A DNA stretch of 64,000 nt from Rhabdornis inornatus (lineage: Eukaryota; Chordata; Aves; Passeriformes; Rhabdornithidae): NCBI GenBank assembly GCA_013397075.1, contig VWZS01003516.1, positions 1,364,001 through 1,428,000 on the forward strand. Direction: 5' to 3'. How positions within the stretch are numbered: the stretch's first letter is position 1; the number at the start of each line of letters is the position of its first letter. Positions 62,790-64,000 of the stretch are shown piece after piece. The notes beneath the pieces were generated by a model. That model did not search any database, had not been told where the DNA came from, and saw only the letters and a program-made list of their open reading frames with translations. Both the position numbers and the translations under genes were made by a program.

Positions 62790-63377
62790 TGCTGCTTTGG
62801 AGAAATGCAGCACTGCTGTGTTCTCTGCATTGGGGAAGTGCAGTACTGCTGTGTTCTCCCTGCATTGGGGAAATGCAGCTCTGCTGTGTTCTCTGCATTG
62901 GGGCAGTGCAGCACTGCTGTGTTCTCCATGCTTTGGAGAAATGCAGCACTGCTGTGTTCTCCATGCTTTGGAGAAATGCAGCTCTGCTGTGTTCTCCCTG
63001 CTCTGGGGAAATGCAGCATTGCTGTGTTCTCCCTGCACTGGGGCAGTGCAGCACTGCTGTGTTCTCCCTGCATTGGGGAAATGCAGCTTTTTGGGGAAAT
63101 GCAGCTCTGCTGTGTTCTCCCTGCTCTGGGGAAATGCAGCATTGCTGTGTTCTCCCTGCACTGGGGCAGTGCAGCACTGCTGTGTTCTCCATGCTTTGGG
63201 GAAATGCAGCTCTGCTGTGTTCTCCCTGCTCTGGGGAAATGCAGCATTGCTGTGTTCTCCCTGCACTGGGGCAGTGCAGCACTGCTGTGTTCTCCATGCT
63301 TTGGGGAAATGCAGCTCTGCTGTGTTCTCCCTGCTCTGGGGAAATGCAGCATTGCTGTGTTCTGCCTGCCTTGGCAG
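62790..63377. repeat. 35-bp minisatellite with 105-bp higher-order unit
   Basis: TGTGTTCT occurs 16 times between 62817 and 63356, at spacings of 33 or 35 bp with one spacing of 53. The second half is an A-B-C order of three 35-bp variants: A has CCTGCTCTGGGGAAAT, B has CCTGCACTGGGGCAGT and C has CATGCTTTGGGGAAAT. Three A-B-C rounds plus A-B' can be read from 62988 onward. The first round carries an extra 18-bp partial unit (CTTTTTGGGGAAATGCAG). The unit lacks stop codons in every frame on both strands, giving long overlapping ORFs in all six frames; none is a credible gene. Confidence 0.96.
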
Positions 63378-64000
63378 CTCTGCTCCCAAATGCAAACCAC
63401 ATGTCCTGTGCATGCACGAGCTGCTTCCCGCTGCCCAGAGCTCTGGGTTTGTTCTCAGCTTGCTCTGGAACTTCTAATAATTGTGAAAATAAAGGGAGGG
63501 TCTGTTTGTATTGTTTATAGCGGGAAAGAACAGTGCAAGATTTCATCTGCTGCTGTTCAGATCTCTTGCTATTTTTGGTATTTGACCTCTGCAGAGAAGA
63601 CTGCCAGAACTACAGGTCTTTTTAATTTTTATTACGTGTTTCTACCCTCCTACTCATACGTTTTTCTTACGTTAGTGATTAAACCTTTGAGAATGTGCCA
63701 TTTTTCCACATTTTCCCCCGTATTTTTTAAAGGAAAATTTGTATTTCTATGTATTTTTGAGCTAACATTCCCTTTTGTAAAGAAGAATTATGCAACTTGG
63801 CAGCATCTTCTGTACACCACTCAAAGGGAAAGGGAAATAACTTACGATTTGCTGGTTTATCTTTTGAAAAAACTTCTGGATTGAAGAGGAGTGATGAGCC
63901 TGTTGGCTTGAACTGAAGCTGCAACGTTTAGAATACTACACAAACAGCACAGCAGTATGTGCTGGGACAATGTTAAGTGTTTAGTTTGTGCAGATAGGTA
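63378..64000. other. Window end, no gene recognised
   Basis: Unique-looking AT-rich sequence after the minisatellite. ORFs that extend into it are carried over from the stop-free repeat. Confidence 0.6.

Noticed and set aside
62790..63377. CRISPR-like array
   Set aside because: The units are contiguous with no unique spacers, and the window is a vertebrate genome.
62543..63884. Six overlapping ORFs of 247-359 codons
   Set aside because: All six frames are open at once across a tandem repeat, which is what a stop-free 35-bp unit produces. No start context, domain or splice support favours one frame.
54273..64000. WDR89 coding exon
   Set aside because: It would be a single long WD40 ORF of nearly 400 codons; no such ORF is present, so it must lie beyond the window if it is here at all.

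Overview
The window looks like avian nuclear DNA, very probably from a modern bird. It is about 64 kb of mostly AT-leaning non-coding sequence. It carries many 5'-truncated CR1 LINE tails ending in the octamer-like TTCTGTGATTCTGTGA family of 3' ends, two sharp CpG islands, and one multi-exon vertebrate gene. There is no prokaryotic or organellar signature. A run of 12 N lies inside the first CpG island (27850-27861).

The one gene I can read with confidence is SGPP1, sphingosine-1-phosphate phosphatase 1, on the + strand. It has three coding exons (28214-28807, 39008-39097, 41358-41909), both introns are phase 0 with GT..AG borders, and the predicted protein is 411 residues. All three lipid phosphate phosphatase motifs are present: KX6RP and PSTH in exon 1, and SR..H...D split across the exon 2/3 junction. 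Its promoter is a CpG island with CCAAT, GC-box, E2F and NRF1-like sites. The 3'UTR probably ends near the AATAAA at 42899.

Upstream (1-27.5 kb) I see no coding exon: unique-looking intergenic sequence, several CR1 tails, a CpG-rich islet near 6.6 kb and a long hairpin near 5.6 kb. In other vertebrates this flank separates SGPP1 from the divergently transcribed SYNE2, but no SYNE2 exon is visible here.

Downstream of SGPP1, a second CpG island (about 51.95-52.32 kb) has the ETS/YY1/CCAAT make-up of a housekeeping promoter pointing right, but no coding exon follows in the window. From vertebrate gene order (SGPP1 followed by WDR89 in the same direction) I infer it is the WDR89 5' end. It runs directly into a 36-38 bp minisatellite in which every unit holds a splice-donor-like GTRAG or GTAAAG. 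That array is fused to a CR1 tail at an 8-bp shared motif.

The right end holds degenerate CR1 copies, a CpG islet with a strong CTCF-like site (57409-57427), and a 35-bp minisatellite (62790-63377) with a 105-bp three-unit higher-order structure that is stop-free in all six frames. CTCF-like motifs at 12.4 kb (+) and 57.4 kb (-) point towards each other across SGPP1 and the second promoter, so a small chromatin loop is a testable possibility.
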